From positions 310,001-374,000 of the forward strand of contig NZ_CANKXK010000002.1 in assembly GCF_947487605.1 (NCBI RefSeq): 64,000 bases of DNA. The letters run 5' to 3'. This document shows positions 15,601 to 24,575 of this stretch, one piece after another. Position 1 is the stretch's first letter. Each line of letters begins with the position of its first letter. Source of the DNA: an uncultured Algibacter sp. GTDB taxonomy: Bacteria > Bacteroidota > Bacteroidia > Flavobacteriales > Flavobacteriaceae. Both the position numbers and the translations under genes were made by a program. Below the pieces are notes generated by a model that was given only the letters and a program-made list of their open reading frames with translations, had not been told where the DNA came from and did no database searches.

Positions 15601-18231
15601 GGTTTGGTTTTCATCTGTAAAAAATGAGCCATAAGCATTTCCTTTAGGTGATTGCAAACCAACAAACGAGCTGTAGGGCGCATATTTTTTGGTAAACGCA
15701 TCCATAGAGAAATCACCACCATTTTCGAAAGCACGGACTAAAAATTGCACATTAAGCATCCCTGGAGCGTTTTTGCCTAAGTTTAGTTTTTTGTTTATTG
15801 ATGCTAAGCCTTCTTCATTCACTTTACCTTCAAACACATTAATTTCTTCAGTATTAAATTTCCGTGTTGGGTCATTAAACGTGTGATTTTTATAATTCTC
15901 AAAAGCGGTATAAGCGGAAGTGAATTTCGCTTTAATTTCAGCTTTTAAGTTTTTTCCTGGAGCGCCATGAAGCCATTTTACATCTAAATCGCCTTTTAAA
16001 AGAGCGTTATTTGAAAGTATTTCATTTTCAAAATCAACCTTAATTTTTAAACGATTTGGCTTTACGGTTTCAATTTTTAAGCCTTTATAAAAGTTGGCAC
16101 CACCAACAGAAATTTTGGCATTGTAATTTCCTGTTTTACCTTCTGAAGATGTGGGAACCGTAAACTTGTAGAAGTTATTTAAGTTATCAGCAGTTACATT
16201 TTTGTAAACCAATTTCCCATTAGGATCGGTTATTTCTAGTTTTACAGGATGCCGTTTTGGAAGTTTGTTCGCCTTGTCATTCAACATAAAGGTTAGATGC
16301 AAGGTGTCTCCAGGTCGCCAAACACCACGTTCGCCATAAATATAGCCTTTCAGTCCGCGTTGTAGGCGATGTCCAGAGACATCAAACTTACTAAGCGACA
16401 ACGAATTCCCATCATGAAGTTTTACATACGTAGTGTTTTTTCCTTTTGAAACAATGGCAAATGCAGCATTTTTATCAGAATCAATTAATGTTAAGCCTTG
16501 TTCGTCTGTAGTTCTACTTGCCAGTTCTTGCTGCTGAAAATTGTAAATAGCAACTTTTGCACCTGCCTCTGAATTGGTATTTAAAATATTGGTAACTGCA
16601 AAATAATACGAGTTATTTGCCCCTTGTTTAGCAATAACACCCAAGTTTGAAGCGAGTAAATTTTGAGACACTATTTTACGCTCATTGTAATAAGCATCAT
16701 GACATGGGTTTTGCTCTTCGCGCCAATTGTAAACATAATTTTTGTAACGATAGGCTTTATTATCCCAATAGGCTTCCTCTCGTAATTCTTCATCTTTACT
16801 ATCTATTTCGGTATAATCGCCTTCATAATAATCTTCCTCGTAATAGTCATCGTAATCATCATTTTCAAAATTTGAAATACTTGCATTGGCTTCACAATCG
16901 TATAAGGAATACCCTTTGGTGTAGCTTAATTCCACGCGATAAATGGCTCCAGCATCTGCTTTAAAAAATTTGGATAAATCGATACTATACGCTTTCCATT
17001 TTCCTGTGTTTTCTGCTGCAGTTTGAAGTTGAATGGTTTGTTTTGCAATGCGTCTGCCAACTTTTTTGATGTCGTATGTATTATTACTGTTTAAGTTATT
17101 GTCTTGCAAAAATTGAAGCACGTTATCTTCAAAAATCTTAATCACACGAACATCAACCGCACTTAAATTAACCGCTTCAAAATTAAATTTTAATTGCTCA
17201 GAATTTGGTAAAATAGTACCGTTACTAATTAGTTTTACTTGTGGTTTTAAATCTTCAAAAGCAATGGTTTCAGAAAATGGTTTTTTCAATTTATAACCTT
17301 CTGTATTTTTTATGCCTTGAAACACATCTACTTGAATATTGCCCACCAATTTGGCATCGGGATACACTTTCAACACATTTCCATCCACAACATATTTAGG
17401 GTTTTTAATATTTTGAATAGACACCAACCCATCAAAATTTTGCTGTTTTTTAAGCGGGTCTGAAAAGTTGATGGATAAATGTTGTTCGGGAGATTGCGTT
17501 ACGTTAGTTTCAACAATCGTGAAGTTATTTATCCCTGGAATTAAAACAGTATTTTCACCTTCATTATCTGCTTTAATGGCTATTCCGTTCCATTTTACAA
17601 GGATTTTATCGTCTTCAATTTTTCGATTAATGCTGTCAATTTTAAATTCAAAAAGCTTTGAGCTTGTGTTTGCTTCATTAAAAACCAGTGCTAATGTTTT
17701 ACCATTTTGGGAGGCTTCAACCAATGTTTTTGCTTCTTTAATTGAAATAACATCTGCCGATTTTATAACTCCTTCAAGGTATTGCCAATTTTTACTATAC
17801 GATTGTAAATGGTTGGTTTCAATATTAAAACTTGGTGTAATGGTTTTAAACTGAAAGGTATAATCTTTAAACCCATCTGGCATGTTTTTATAAATATCGT
17901 TTAGCTTCACAATAACTGTGTATTCCGTATTCGACTCTAAATGTTCATCAGGTTTAAATAGTAATGTATGTTTGTTGCCGACCGTTAGTTTACCTTCAAC
18001 ATGAGGTTTAATGCTCACGATGTTATCTGTGATTTCTTGTCCCATTTCCCAGCCTTCAACTTCGTTTGCTAAATTAATTTGAATAGGACTTGCTACAGAA
18101 GTTATTCCTGATGTGGTGTAACTTATATAATCTCGGAATTTGAAAAGATTATCGGTTTCTACGGCTTTCTTTTTACACGAAACAGCCAACGCAATAAACA
18201 CTACGAAAGCAAAACACTTTTTTAATGACAT
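12661..18231 (-). CDS. Bacterial alpha-2-macroglobulin-like lipoprotein (MG domains, thioester-type)
   Basis: A very large lipoprotein of about 1856 residues. An ATG at 18255 is in frame, but the ATG at 18231 places a normal lipoprotein signal (lipobox LAVSCKKK) at the N-terminus, so I use it. MG1-type and MG2 domains cover the first half, with GERGVWRPGDTLHL (about 645) marking the MG2 region. The thioester region appears as HGCVEQTTS near residue 1410, with the Cys and Gln of the thioester retained, followed by the alpha-helical TED toroid. An Asp/Tyr-rich acidic insert lies near residues 470-500. In other bacteria this protein traps proteases in the periplasm and is paired with PBP1C for envelope repair; pbpC is on the same strand at 6404-8755. 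Confidence 0.92.
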   Translation of the reverse strand: MSLKKCFAFVVFIALAVSCKKKAVETDNLFKFRDYISYTTSGITSVASPIQINLANEVEGWEMGQEITDNIVSIKPHVEGKLTVGNKHTLLFKPDEHLESNTEYTVIVKLNDIYKNMPDGFKDYTFQFKTITPSFNIETNHLQSYSKNWQYLEGVIKSADVISIKEAKTLVEASQNGKTLALVFNEANTSSKLFEFKIDSINRKIEDDKILVKWNGIAIKADNEGENTVLIPGINNFTIVETNVTQSPEQHLSINFSDPLKKQQNFDGLVSIQNIKNPKYVVDGNVLKVYPDAKLVGNIQVDVFQGIKNTEGYKLKKPFSETIAFEDLKPQVKLISNGTILPNSEQLKFNFEAVNLSAVDVRVIKIFEDNVLQFLQDNNLNSNNTYDIKKVGRRIAKQTIQLQTAAENTGKWKAYSIDLSKFFKADAGAIYRVELSYTKGYSLYDCEANASISNFENDDYDDYYEEDYYEGDYTEIDSKDEELREEAYWDNKAYRYKNYVYNWREEQNPCHDAYYNERKIVSQNLLASNLGVIAKQGANNSYYFAVTNILNTNSEAGAKVAIYNFQQQELASRTTDEQGLTLIDSDKNAAFAIVSKGKNTTYVKLHDGNSLSLSKFDVSGHRLQRGLKGYIYGERGVWRPGDTLHLTFMLNDKANKLPKRHPVKLEITDPNGKLVYKNVTADNLNNFYKFTVPTSSEGKTGNYNAKISVGGANFYKGLKIETVKPNRLKIKVDFENEILSNNALLKGDLDVKWLHGAPGKNLKAEIKAKFTSAYTAFENYKNHTFNDPTRKFNTEEINVFEGKVNEEGLASINKKLNLGKNAPGMLNVQFLVRAFENGGDFSMDAFTKKYAPYSSFVGLQSPKGNAYGSFFTDENQTFDVVVVDENGKPIKRNNLEVKIYKVEWRWWWNSSYDDLASYVSSSYHRPYKSLKVNTDAIGKAIFNVKIPDNDRGRYLIRVVDPVSGHATGRTAYFYKNWWQKAPSSDKEAAKMLVFSADKENYNVGETAKVTFASGNEGRALVSIENGTEVLDYKWVKTSKGETTVDIPITKEMAPNVFVNISLLQPHAITANDLPIRLYGVIPIMVENPDTKLYPELSMPDKLRPEQTFEVKVSEKNNKAMTYTIAMVEEGLLDLTRFKTPNAWHEFYKRQALGVKTWDVFDDVIGAYSGSIDQVFAIGGDGSATGGKNKKANRFKPVVTYLGPYKLDAGKTKTHQIKLPNYIGSVRTMVVAGNNTNEAYGSTDKTVEVKKPLMVLATLPRKLSPGEKVTLPVTVFAMEPKVKHVNISLKLSDGISVVGEKSKVLSFAKPDEQMAYFELDVSKAKGINTVEVIATGNGEKSTYKVELDVINTNPITSKVLDKTLVANASEMLDFSTFGVAGTNSATVEFSTLPPMDFSRRLQYLIRYPHGCVEQTTSSVFPQLFLADIFDLTSDKKKQIQTNVENGIKRLGHFQRAHGGLSYWIGEASANDWGTSYAGHFMIETEKKGYVLPLTFKSNWLKYQKQAARNWRPSYRTYNSDLAQAYRLYTLALAGSPDLASMNRLREFSEISNEAKWRLAAAYALAGQKEASDIISQSANINFKPQRYNYYTYGSVDRNRAMALETMVLTKNSKTRELAESIARDLSGNRWMSTQTTAYSLLAIAKLVNANGGKALKVNYTINGKTESIDTKSAIAQRELQIVDGTNNLIFTNTKDNVVYVRVLNSGKLPLGQELVEQRGLSVSVQYKDLKGNKIDISKLMQGQDFVATVSVSNLKNASVNDVALTQIFPSGWEIVNTRFTAFGNTTTSAARHTDIRDDRVNFYFDLPAKGKHSTKTFNVMLNASYLGTYYLPGVQAEAMYDDEFLVRTKGKWVVVEK

Positions 18232-18551
18232 GAAGATGAAATTTAGAATGAACAAATTACTTAAAAAACGAAAGCGTAGGTAGAATCTCGTTAATTAATT
18301 TACGCTAGAACAATGTTCTTTAGATTCTCAGGACTGTTAAAGTGTTCTTAAAAAACAAGTCTTCTAAAGTTGTATGATGTTCATGGTAATTATTGTCTAG
18401 GATGCCTAGAACAAATACTTGATTTAAAAAAGTCTAACACAATATTTAACAAGCTAAGGAGCCTATTTAAAAATATATAAATTTTAACAAAAAATACTTT
18501 TAATTAGTATATTCGCAAATAATTTCGATATAAATAACAAATCAATAATTA
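18232..18551. other. Divergent intergenic region between alpha-2-macroglobulin and aldehyde dehydrogenase genes
   Basis: About 320 bp without a gene. The only clear signal is TATATTCG (18508-18515), one base from the TAnnTTTG consensus, 36 bp before the dehydrogenase ATG. Several short A/T-rich inverted repeats are present but none is followed by a T-tract. No open frame with coding character is seen. Confidence 0.5.
18508..18515 (+). promoter_or_regulatory. -7 box upstream of the ALDH7-type gene
   Basis: TATATTCG fits TAnnTTTG with one change. The same variant TATATTCG is found before the MoxR gene (28031-28038), which supports it as a real variant. Confidence 0.4.
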
Positions 18552-20105
18552 ATGAATACGATAGCGACTGGTTTTGGTATAGATAAAGCACTTAAAGTTT
18601 TAGGGATAAAAGCTGTAAATGAAGGCACCTCTACAGGGGCAAATAATTTTTCTAGTGGAGAAATTATTGAAAGTTATTCACCTGTTGATGGTCAATTAAT
18701 AGCGAAAGTAAAAACGACTACCAGAGCAGATTACGAAAAAGTTATGGATGCTGCTAGTAGCGCATTTTTATCTTGGAGAGATATACCAGCACCACAACGT
18801 GGCGAAATAGTACGTCAATTTGGAAACAAATTAAGAGACTTAAAAGAACCACTAGGGAAATTAGTCTCTTATGAAATGGGGAAATCTCTACAAGAAGGTT
18901 ATGGCGAAGTTCAAGAAATGATTGACATCTGTGATTTTGCTGTTGGTTTATCAAGACAGCTAAACGGGCAAACCATCCCATCAGAGCGTCCAGGACATGT
19001 TATGAGAGAACAATGGCATCCCATAGGCGTTGTTGGTATTATATCTGCATTTAATTTTCCTGTAGCGGTTTGGGCGTGGAATACTGCTTTAGCATGGATT
19101 TGTGGTGATGTATGTGTTTGGAAAGCTTCTGAAAAAGCACCTTTGTGTGCTGTGGCTTGTCAAAATATTATTGCAGCAATCTTAAAAGAAAATAACTTAC
19201 CAGAAGGTATTTCATGTATTATCAATGGTGATTATAAAGTTGGAGAAATGATGACGACTGATGCTCGTATTCCTTTAGTGTCGGCTACAGGTTCTACAAG
19301 AATGGGACGTATTGTTGGTGCTACTGTAGCTGAACGTTTTGGGAAATCGTTGTTAGAATTAGGAGGAAATAATGCTATTATTATTACACCCTCTGCAGAT
19401 TTAAAAGTGGTTGTTCCTGGTGCTGTATTTGGTGCGGTTGGAACTTGCGGACAACGTTGTACGTCAACAAGACGATTGATTATTCACGAATCTGTTTACG
19501 ATAAAGTAAGAGATGCAATTGTTGGTGCTTATGGACAATTAACAATTGGTAACCCCTTAGATGAAAAAAATCATATTGGGCCTTTAATTGATACAGATGC
19601 TGTAAACACCTATTTGGCTGCTATTAAAAAAGCAAAAGATGAAGGCGGAAATGTATTAGTTGAAGGTGGTGTTTTAGAAGGTGAAGGTTATGAATCTGGT
19701 TGCTATGTAAAACCAACAATTATAGAAGCAGAAAATCATTTTGAAATTGTACAGCACGAAACTTTTGCGCCTATTTTATACTTAATGAAATATTCAGGTG
19801 AAGTAGAACATGCTATTGCTAAACAAAATGGTGTTGCTCAAGGCTTATCCTCAGCCATTATGACTAACGAAATGAAAGAGGCTGAGAAATTTTTATCTTA
19901 TGCTGGTTCAGATTGTGGGATTGCCAATGTAAATATAGGGACATCTGGAGCCGAAATTGGAGGTGCTTTTGGTGGCGAAAAAGAAACAGGAGGCGGTAGA
20001 GAATCAGGCTCTGATGCTTGGAAAGTCTATATGCGCAGACAAACAAATACAATTAATTATTCTGATGAATTGCCTTTAGCTCAAGGTATAAAATTTGACT
20101 TATAA
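18552..20105 (+). CDS. ALDH7-family semialdehyde dehydrogenase (L-piperidine-6-carboxylate / alpha-aminoadipic semialdehyde type)
   Basis: A 517-residue NAD-dependent aldehyde dehydrogenase. The active site glutamate is in LLELGGNNA (about E269) and the nucleophilic cysteine in GTCGQRCTSTRR (C303). The spacing ISAFNFPVAVWAWN near 158-171 and the end GGGRESGSDAWKVYMRRQT are typical of the antiquitin/ALDH7 group, which oxidises alpha-aminoadipic semialdehyde (in equilibrium with piperidine-6-carboxylate) in lysine breakdown. No other lysine-catabolic gene is in the window, so the pathway role is inferred from family only. A strong terminator follows at 20131. Confidence 0.88.
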   Translation: MNTIATGFGIDKALKVLGIKAVNEGTSTGANNFSSGEIIESYSPVDGQLIAKVKTTTRADYEKVMDAASSAFLSWRDIPAPQRGEIVRQFGNKLRDLKEPLGKLVSYEMGKSLQEGYGEVQEMIDICDFAVGLSRQLNGQTIPSERPGHVMREQWHPIGVVGIISAFNFPVAVWAWNTALAWICGDVCVWKASEKAPLCAVACQNIIAAILKENNLPEGISCIINGDYKVGEMMTTDARIPLVSATGSTRMGRIVGATVAERFGKSLLELGGNNAIIITPSADLKVVVPGAVFGAVGTCGQRCTSTRRLIIHESVYDKVRDAIVGAYGQLTIGNPLDEKNHIGPLIDTDAVNTYLAAIKKAKDEGGNVLVEGGVLEGEGYESGCYVKPTIIEAENHFEIVQHETFAPILYLMKYSGEVEHAIAKQNGVAQGLSSAIMTNEMKEAEKFLSYAGSDCGIANVNIGTSGAEIGGAFGGEKETGGGRESGSDAWKVYMRRQTNTINYSDELPLAQGIKFDL

Positions 20106-20130
20106 GATTAAGATAAGTTACGAGTATTTT

Positions 20131-20170
20131 AAAGTCACATTTCAAGAAATGTGACTTTTTTAGTTTTTAT
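20131..20170 (+). terminator. Intrinsic terminator after the ALDH7-type gene
   Basis: AAAGTCACATTTC and GAAATGTGACTTT form a near-perfect 13-bp stem with a minimal loop, followed by a T-rich tail. Confidence 0.85.
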
Positions 20171-20243
20171 GGTTCTTATTGTGTGAGCTTAAAGTGTTAT
20201 CTCGTAGGCACTTATATTTTCATTAACCATAAACTATAATAAA

Positions 20244-21179
20244 ATGAGTAAAAAAACATCCTATCTTTTAGGAATTCTGCTCACTATTATTCTCGGTACA
20301 ATCTTGTATTATTTTCTATGTTGCAGTGTTTGCTGTAGTGAAGAAAGTTGTAAACACAAACAAGATGAGACTAAAAGTGTTTTAACACCAAACATTAAAG
20401 AAGCCACTAAAAATGCATTCATGATTAGTGATGCAAATGGCAACTTTAATTTAAAGTTAAATAACAACTTCAACTTTAAAACATCAAATTTTTCAATTTT
20501 AGAGCCAGTTTCTGGAGATGTAGAAAATGGGGTTTTAAAACTTAAAGATTATTTATTTGCAAACCCTTCAAAAACACTAAAAATAACAGGGTTTTATAAA
20601 AGTGATGAAGTCAATAATTCAGCCTATCCAAATTTAGGGTTAGCACGAGCAAATTCGGTTAAGAATTATTTAGTTTTACACGGTGTAGCTTCTAAACAAA
20701 TTGATACTTACGGCAAATTAAACGATGCCATTAATCCAGATAATAATCGCACGCTATTTGGACCACTTGAATTTGGGATGCTTACTACTGATGCATCAGA
20801 TACTTCATATATCGAAGCTCTAGAAAAAAGTTGTGACGCTGTTAGAGCAAACCCATTAGTACTTCATTTTAAAACAGGAGAAGCTGCAATAGCATTAACT
20901 TCTGAACAACGTCAAAAAATAGCTGACATTTCACATTGTGTTGATAAATTAGGCGTAAAAGTTCAAGTCGTTGGGCATACAGATAATACTGGAGATGCAA
21001 CAAACAATGTTGTTCTTGGTCAACAACGTGCAGATTTTGCCAAAGGTTATTTAATTAAAAACGGCATTTTAGAGGGCAACATAGAAACATCTTCTAAAGG
21101 ACAAGCAGAACCCATTGCCGATAATGCTACAGACGAAGGAAAGTCACAAAACAGAAGAACAGTAATTACAATAAACTAA
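20244..21179 (+). CDS. OmpA-family protein with N-terminal membrane anchor
   Basis: A 311-residue protein with one membrane segment (about 7-27) followed by a cysteine cluster (CCSVCC, then C at 37). Residues about 60-180 look like a diverged OmpA/MotB-like domain (LARANSVKNYLVLHGV resembles its helix). Residues about 205-311 form a canonical OmpA C-terminal domain: LHFKTGEAAI, VVGHTDNTGD and GQQRADFAKGYLI, ending in SQNRRTVITIN, which binds peptidoglycan. The tandem of a diverged and a canonical copy is uncommon. The next gene starts 21 bp downstream and is clearly in the same operon. Confidence 0.85.
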   Translation: MSKKTSYLLGILLTIILGTILYYFLCCSVCCSEESCKHKQDETKSVLTPNIKEATKNAFMISDANGNFNLKLNNNFNFKTSNFSILEPVSGDVENGVLKLKDYLFANPSKTLKITGFYKSDEVNNSAYPNLGLARANSVKNYLVLHGVASKQIDTYGKLNDAINPDNNRTLFGPLEFGMLTTDASDTSYIEALEKSCDAVRANPLVLHFKTGEAAIALTSEQRQKIADISHCVDKLGVKVQVVGHTDNTGDATNNVVLGQQRADFAKGYLIKNGILEGNIETSSKGQAEPIADNATDEGKSQNRRTVITIN

Positions 21180-21200
21180 CAACTTAAAAAATATAAAATT

Positions 21201-21731
21201 ATGAATTGGTGTATATTAATCCCATTATTAGTCGGTGCTATTTGCGCATTATTAGGTTACTTATTAGGAAAACTTTTAGGAGGTGGAGATCATGACGATT
21301 ACAGTAATAAAATTGGAAAACTACAAACAGAATTAGACGCCTGCAAACTAAGTAAAATCTCTTTAGAAGGCGATTTAAAATCAGCGAAAGCCTCATTAGC
21401 ATCATCATTGGCATCTACCTCGGTAGCTTTATTACCTTTTGATGCCGCAGCAGCAAAAGCAGTTTTTGGAAAAAGCATTAAAGAAAATGACTTAACGGTT
21501 GTTGAAGGTATTGGCCCAAAAATTCAAGAATTATTCCACAATCATGATGTAAAAACATGGAAAGCGCTATCAGAATGTACAGTTGATAAATGTCAAAGTG
21601 TATTAGATTCTGGAGGAGAACGCTTTAAAATCCATAACCCAGGCACATGGCCAGAGCAAGCTAAAATGGCTTACGAAGGTAATTGGAAAGCTCTTCTAAA
21701 ATGGCAAGACGAATTAGATGGTGGTAAATAA
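21201..21731 (+). CDS. Membrane-anchored helix-hairpin-helix protein
   Basis: A 176-residue protein with a glycine-rich membrane helix (about 4-28), a coiled-coil segment (about 36-72), and a helix-hairpin-helix domain starting at LTVVEGIGPKIQELF (about 99-113). A second element with HNPGTWPEQAKMA follows (about 146-158). The VxGIGPK motif is the DNA-binding hairpin seen in the 'predicted 5-prime flap endonuclease' domain, but no nuclease active site is present. It follows the OmpA-family gene by 21 bp. Its job may be structural, as the HhH fold also mediates protein contacts; this is open. Confidence 0.75.
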   Translation: MNWCILIPLLVGAICALLGYLLGKLLGGGDHDDYSNKIGKLQTELDACKLSKISLEGDLKSAKASLASSLASTSVALLPFDAAAAKAVFGKSIKENDLTVVEGIGPKIQELFHNHDVKTWKALSECTVDKCQSVLDSGGERFKIHNPGTWPEQAKMAYEGNWKALLKWQDELDGGK

Positions 21732-21757
21732 TTACTTAAATCTAAAAGTTAAATATC

Positions 21758-21787
21758 AAAACCGTTTCAATTTAAGAAACGGTTTTT
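21758..21787 (+). terminator. Intrinsic terminator after the OmpA/HhH pair
   Basis: AAAACCGTTTC and GAAACGGTTTT form an 11-bp stem with a 7-nt loop, followed by a run of T. Confidence 0.88.
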
Positions 21788-21872
21788 TTGTATCTTCAAA
21801 ACTCAAATTAAACCTTTTTACTAAAATGTAGTCCAAGTAAGCAAACCATCCCTCTTTCCTAAATTTTAAAAT

Positions 21873-23252
21873 ATGAAGCGCAAACACATTCAACATTTAT
21901 ATTGGCGGATAGGTTTTGGTATTACCCCCACTAAACTTGAAACCCTTTCAAAAAAAAGTAAAGAGCAGGTTGTTAATCAACTTTTTAAAGTTTCAGAAAC
22001 CATAACACCTTTAGAGTTAGATACTACTGAATTTGAAGCATTAATGGTTGACTCTTATGAAGCGCGAAAAGCCAACAGAAAAAAAATTCAAACGTTAAGT
22101 AGAAGTAAGACCAAAGAATTAAATGCAGCATGGATTGAGAGGCTTGCAAAACCAAAAGAATTATTGAGAGAAAAAATGACTTTGTTTTGGGCAAATCATT
22201 TTGTTTGTGAAGACAATAATTACATCTACACCCAGCAGTTTCATAATACATTACGCACACATGCCTTAGGAAGTTTTAGAGATTTTGTTGTAGCTATTTC
22301 TAAAGAAGCAGCTATGACTAAATATTTGAACACCAAACAAAACAAAAAGCAAAAACCTAACGAGAATTTTGCTAGGGAATTGATGGAGTTATTTACTTTA
22401 GGCGTGGGTAATTATACCGAGCAAGATATTAAAGAAAGTGCCAAAGCCTTTACAGGGTATGGTCATAACTTAGAGGGAGAATTTAAGTTTAGGGAACGCC
22501 TTCATGATACAGGACTTAAAACATTTTTTGATAAAACAGGCCATTTTAAAGGGGATGATATTATTGATTTCATTCTAGAAAAAAAACAATGTGCGAAGTA
22601 TATCTGTGGAAAAATATACCGCTATTTTGTAAATGACACTATTGATGAAAACCATGTAAATGGCATGACAGAAGTGTTTTATGCAGATTATAACATTGAA
22701 AACCTTATGCGCTTTATATTACTTTCAGACTGGTTTTATGAAGAAAAAAATATAGGTACAAAAATAAAATCGCCTATTGAATTTTTGGTAGGTTTAAAAA
22801 CATTTGTTCCTGTTAAATTTAATAACCCAAAACAATTATTATACCTACAAAAAGTACTGGGGCAAATATTGTTTAACCCACCCAATGTAGCGGGCTGGAA
22901 AGGTGGAAAAAACTGGATTGACAGTAATACCATTGTTATGCGTTTAAAATTACCATCCATCCTTTTAAATAATGCTTACATTTCTAAAATACCAAGCGGT
23001 AAAGATGATAATATGATGGCTATGCAAAAAGCAAGGTTTGAAAAAGGCGCAGGCAAACGTTTTAAAACTGAAAGTAACTGGAGTTATTTTAATAAGCAGT
23101 TTAAAAATGTTAATATAAATGATTTAAAGCATCATATATTGGCTTGTCCATTAAGTGAAAATGCAAGTGCGTATTTAGATGCCTTGAACAAAACTTCTAA
23201 ACAGGAGTATTGTGTACAACTCATGTCGTTACCTGAATATCAAATGTGTTAA
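21873..23252 (+). CDS. DUF1800-family protein
   Basis: A 459-residue protein with the DUF1800 signatures: HLYWRIGFG at the N-terminus, KMTLFWANHF (about 97-106), NENFARELMELFTLG (about 162-176) with the family's 'NENxARE' core, and NPPNVAGWKGGKNWI (about 334-348). The family is widespread in Bacteroidota and Planctomycetota, nearly always beside a DUF1501 gene, and its function is not known. The stop is 2 bp before the ATG of the DUF1501 gene. Confidence 0.88.
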   Translation: MKRKHIQHLYWRIGFGITPTKLETLSKKSKEQVVNQLFKVSETITPLELDTTEFEALMVDSYEARKANRKKIQTLSRSKTKELNAAWIERLAKPKELLREKMTLFWANHFVCEDNNYIYTQQFHNTLRTHALGSFRDFVVAISKEAAMTKYLNTKQNKKQKPNENFARELMELFTLGVGNYTEQDIKESAKAFTGYGHNLEGEFKFRERLHDTGLKTFFDKTGHFKGDDIIDFILEKKQCAKYICGKIYRYFVNDTIDENHVNGMTEVFYADYNIENLMRFILLSDWFYEEKNIGTKIKSPIEFLVGLKTFVPVKFNNPKQLLYLQKVLGQILFNPPNVAGWKGGKNWIDSNTIVMRLKLPSILLNNAYISKIPSGKDDNMMAMQKARFEKGAGKRFKTESNWSYFNKQFKNVNINDLKHHILACPLSENASAYLDALNKTSKQEYCVQLMSLPEYQMC

Positions 23253-23254
23253 TT

Positions 23255-24445
23255 ATGGACAGAAGAAAATTTTTAAAACAGTCATCCTTAGCCAGTAGTT
23301 TATTTTTTGTTCCAAGCTTTGTTAAAGCTTTTGAGCAGGTAGCAAGTAAAAGTCTAGGCTACAAACGATTAGTAATTATACAATTATCTGGAGGAAACGA
23401 TGGGCTAAATACTGTAATTCCTTTTCAAAACGATTTATATTATAAAGCACGCCCAACTATAGGGCTAAAATCCAATAAACTCATCAAACTTACCGATGAG
23501 GTTGGTTTAAACAATAGCTTAACCCCTTTAAAACGTTTGTATGATAACGGGCATTTAACCATTATTAATAATGTAGGGTATCCAAACCCAAACCGATCAC
23601 ATTTTAGATCTATGGATATTTGGCAAACCGCTGTTGATTCTAATGAGTATTCTCAAAGCGGATGGATAGGACGTTATCTAGATAGTTATGGAAAACAGCC
23701 ACATACCGCTATAGAAATAGACGATAGTTTGTCTTTAGCCATGAAAGGCGAAACCAAAAATGCCATGGCTACCCAAGACGCCAATGTGTTATATAAGCTA
23801 TCAAAAGACCCCTATTTTAAGAACATCCATAAGCATCAAACCGATGCCCATTTAAGCGAACATAATTTAGGATATTTATACAAGTCTATGATTGCTACGC
23901 AATCTTCTGCGAAATATATCTATGAAACCAGTAAAACGGTTAGAAGTAAAAAAGAATATCCAAATAATGCGTTTGGCAAACAATTAAAAACCACCGCACA
24001 GTTTATCAATTCAGGCTTAGAAACCAAGGTGTTTTATGGATCTTTAAATGGATTTGACACACATACTTCGCAACATAACAGACAAGCAAAATTGCTTTCA
24101 ACCTATGCAGAAAGCATTGAAGCTTTTGTTCAAGACCTAAAACAAAATAATATGTTTAAAGATACGCTAATTTTAACCTTTTCAGAATTTGGGCGTCGTG
24201 TTAATCAAAATGCTAGTTCTGGTACTGACCACGGTACAGCAAACAATGTATTTATTATAGGCGATCAATTAAAAAAACAAGGTTTGTACAACAATATGGC
24301 AAACTTAAACGATTTAGATGCAAATGGCGATTTGAAATTTGAAATAGATTTTAGAACCATTTATGCCACCGTTTTAGACAAATGGCTAGAGGTAGATGAT
24401 AAAAAAGTGCTAAATAAATCCTTTAAACATCTCGATTTTATTTAA
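23255..24445 (+). CDS. DUF1501-family protein with twin-arginine-like signal
   Basis: The frame opens with a GTG at 23246, but the ATG at 23255 gives MDRRKFLKQSSLASSLFF, a Tat-type signal, so I start there (396 residues). DUF1501 motifs are visible: IQLSGGNDGLNTVIPF (about 41-56), RSHFRSMDIWQTA, GSLNGFDTHTSQHNRQ (about 264-279), FSEFGRRVNQNASSGTDHGTA (split here: FSEFGRRV, then GTDHGTA). The fold is sulfatase/alkaline-phosphatase-like, with metal ligands implied by the D/H residues. It is translationally linked to the DUF1800 gene; the two probably act together at the envelope. Confidence 0.88.
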   Translation: MDRRKFLKQSSLASSLFFVPSFVKAFEQVASKSLGYKRLVIIQLSGGNDGLNTVIPFQNDLYYKARPTIGLKSNKLIKLTDEVGLNNSLTPLKRLYDNGHLTIINNVGYPNPNRSHFRSMDIWQTAVDSNEYSQSGWIGRYLDSYGKQPHTAIEIDDSLSLAMKGETKNAMATQDANVLYKLSKDPYFKNIHKHQTDAHLSEHNLGYLYKSMIATQSSAKYIYETSKTVRSKKEYPNNAFGKQLKTTAQFINSGLETKVFYGSLNGFDTHTSQHNRQAKLLSTYAESIEAFVQDLKQNNMFKDTLILTFSEFGRRVNQNASSGTDHGTANNVFIIGDQLKKQGLYNNMANLNDLDANGDLKFEIDFRTIYATVLDKWLEVDDKKVLNKSFKHLDFI

Positions 24446-24447
24446 AA

Positions 24448-24492
24448 TGAAAAAACCTTGCTTTAAATTCAGTTTCCCAAAATTAGCAAGGT
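24448..24492 (-). terminator. Possible minus-strand terminator for the AlbA_2 gene
   Basis: ACCTTGCT (24455-24462) and AGCAAGGT (24485-24492) form an 8-bp stem with a 22-nt loop. Only the minus strand has a T-tract after the stem (the A-run at 24448-24455), so it would stop transcripts leaving the gene at 24576. Confidence 0.5.
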
Positions 24493-24575
24493 CTATCTCA
24501 TAAAAGATTAATAGCAATACAAATGTAAGTATAATAAATTAACAAATGTTAATTTAATGTAATATTACTGTAAAA

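Noticed and set aside
16647-16964. An open frame of about 105 codons on the plus strand inside the alpha-2-macroglobulin gene
   Set aside because: It lies opposite the Asp/Tyr-rich part of the gene, has an odd composition rich in Asn, His and Leu and no start context; it is a shadow of the real gene.
18232-18255. Upstream start of the alpha-2-macroglobulin gene at 18255
   Set aside because: It would put extra residues before the lipoprotein signal; the ATG at 18231 gives a normal signal peptide.
24455-24492. Plus-strand terminator after the DUF1501 gene
   Set aside because: There is no T-tract after the stem on the plus strand; the T-run is on the minus strand, so it was assigned to the gene at 24576.
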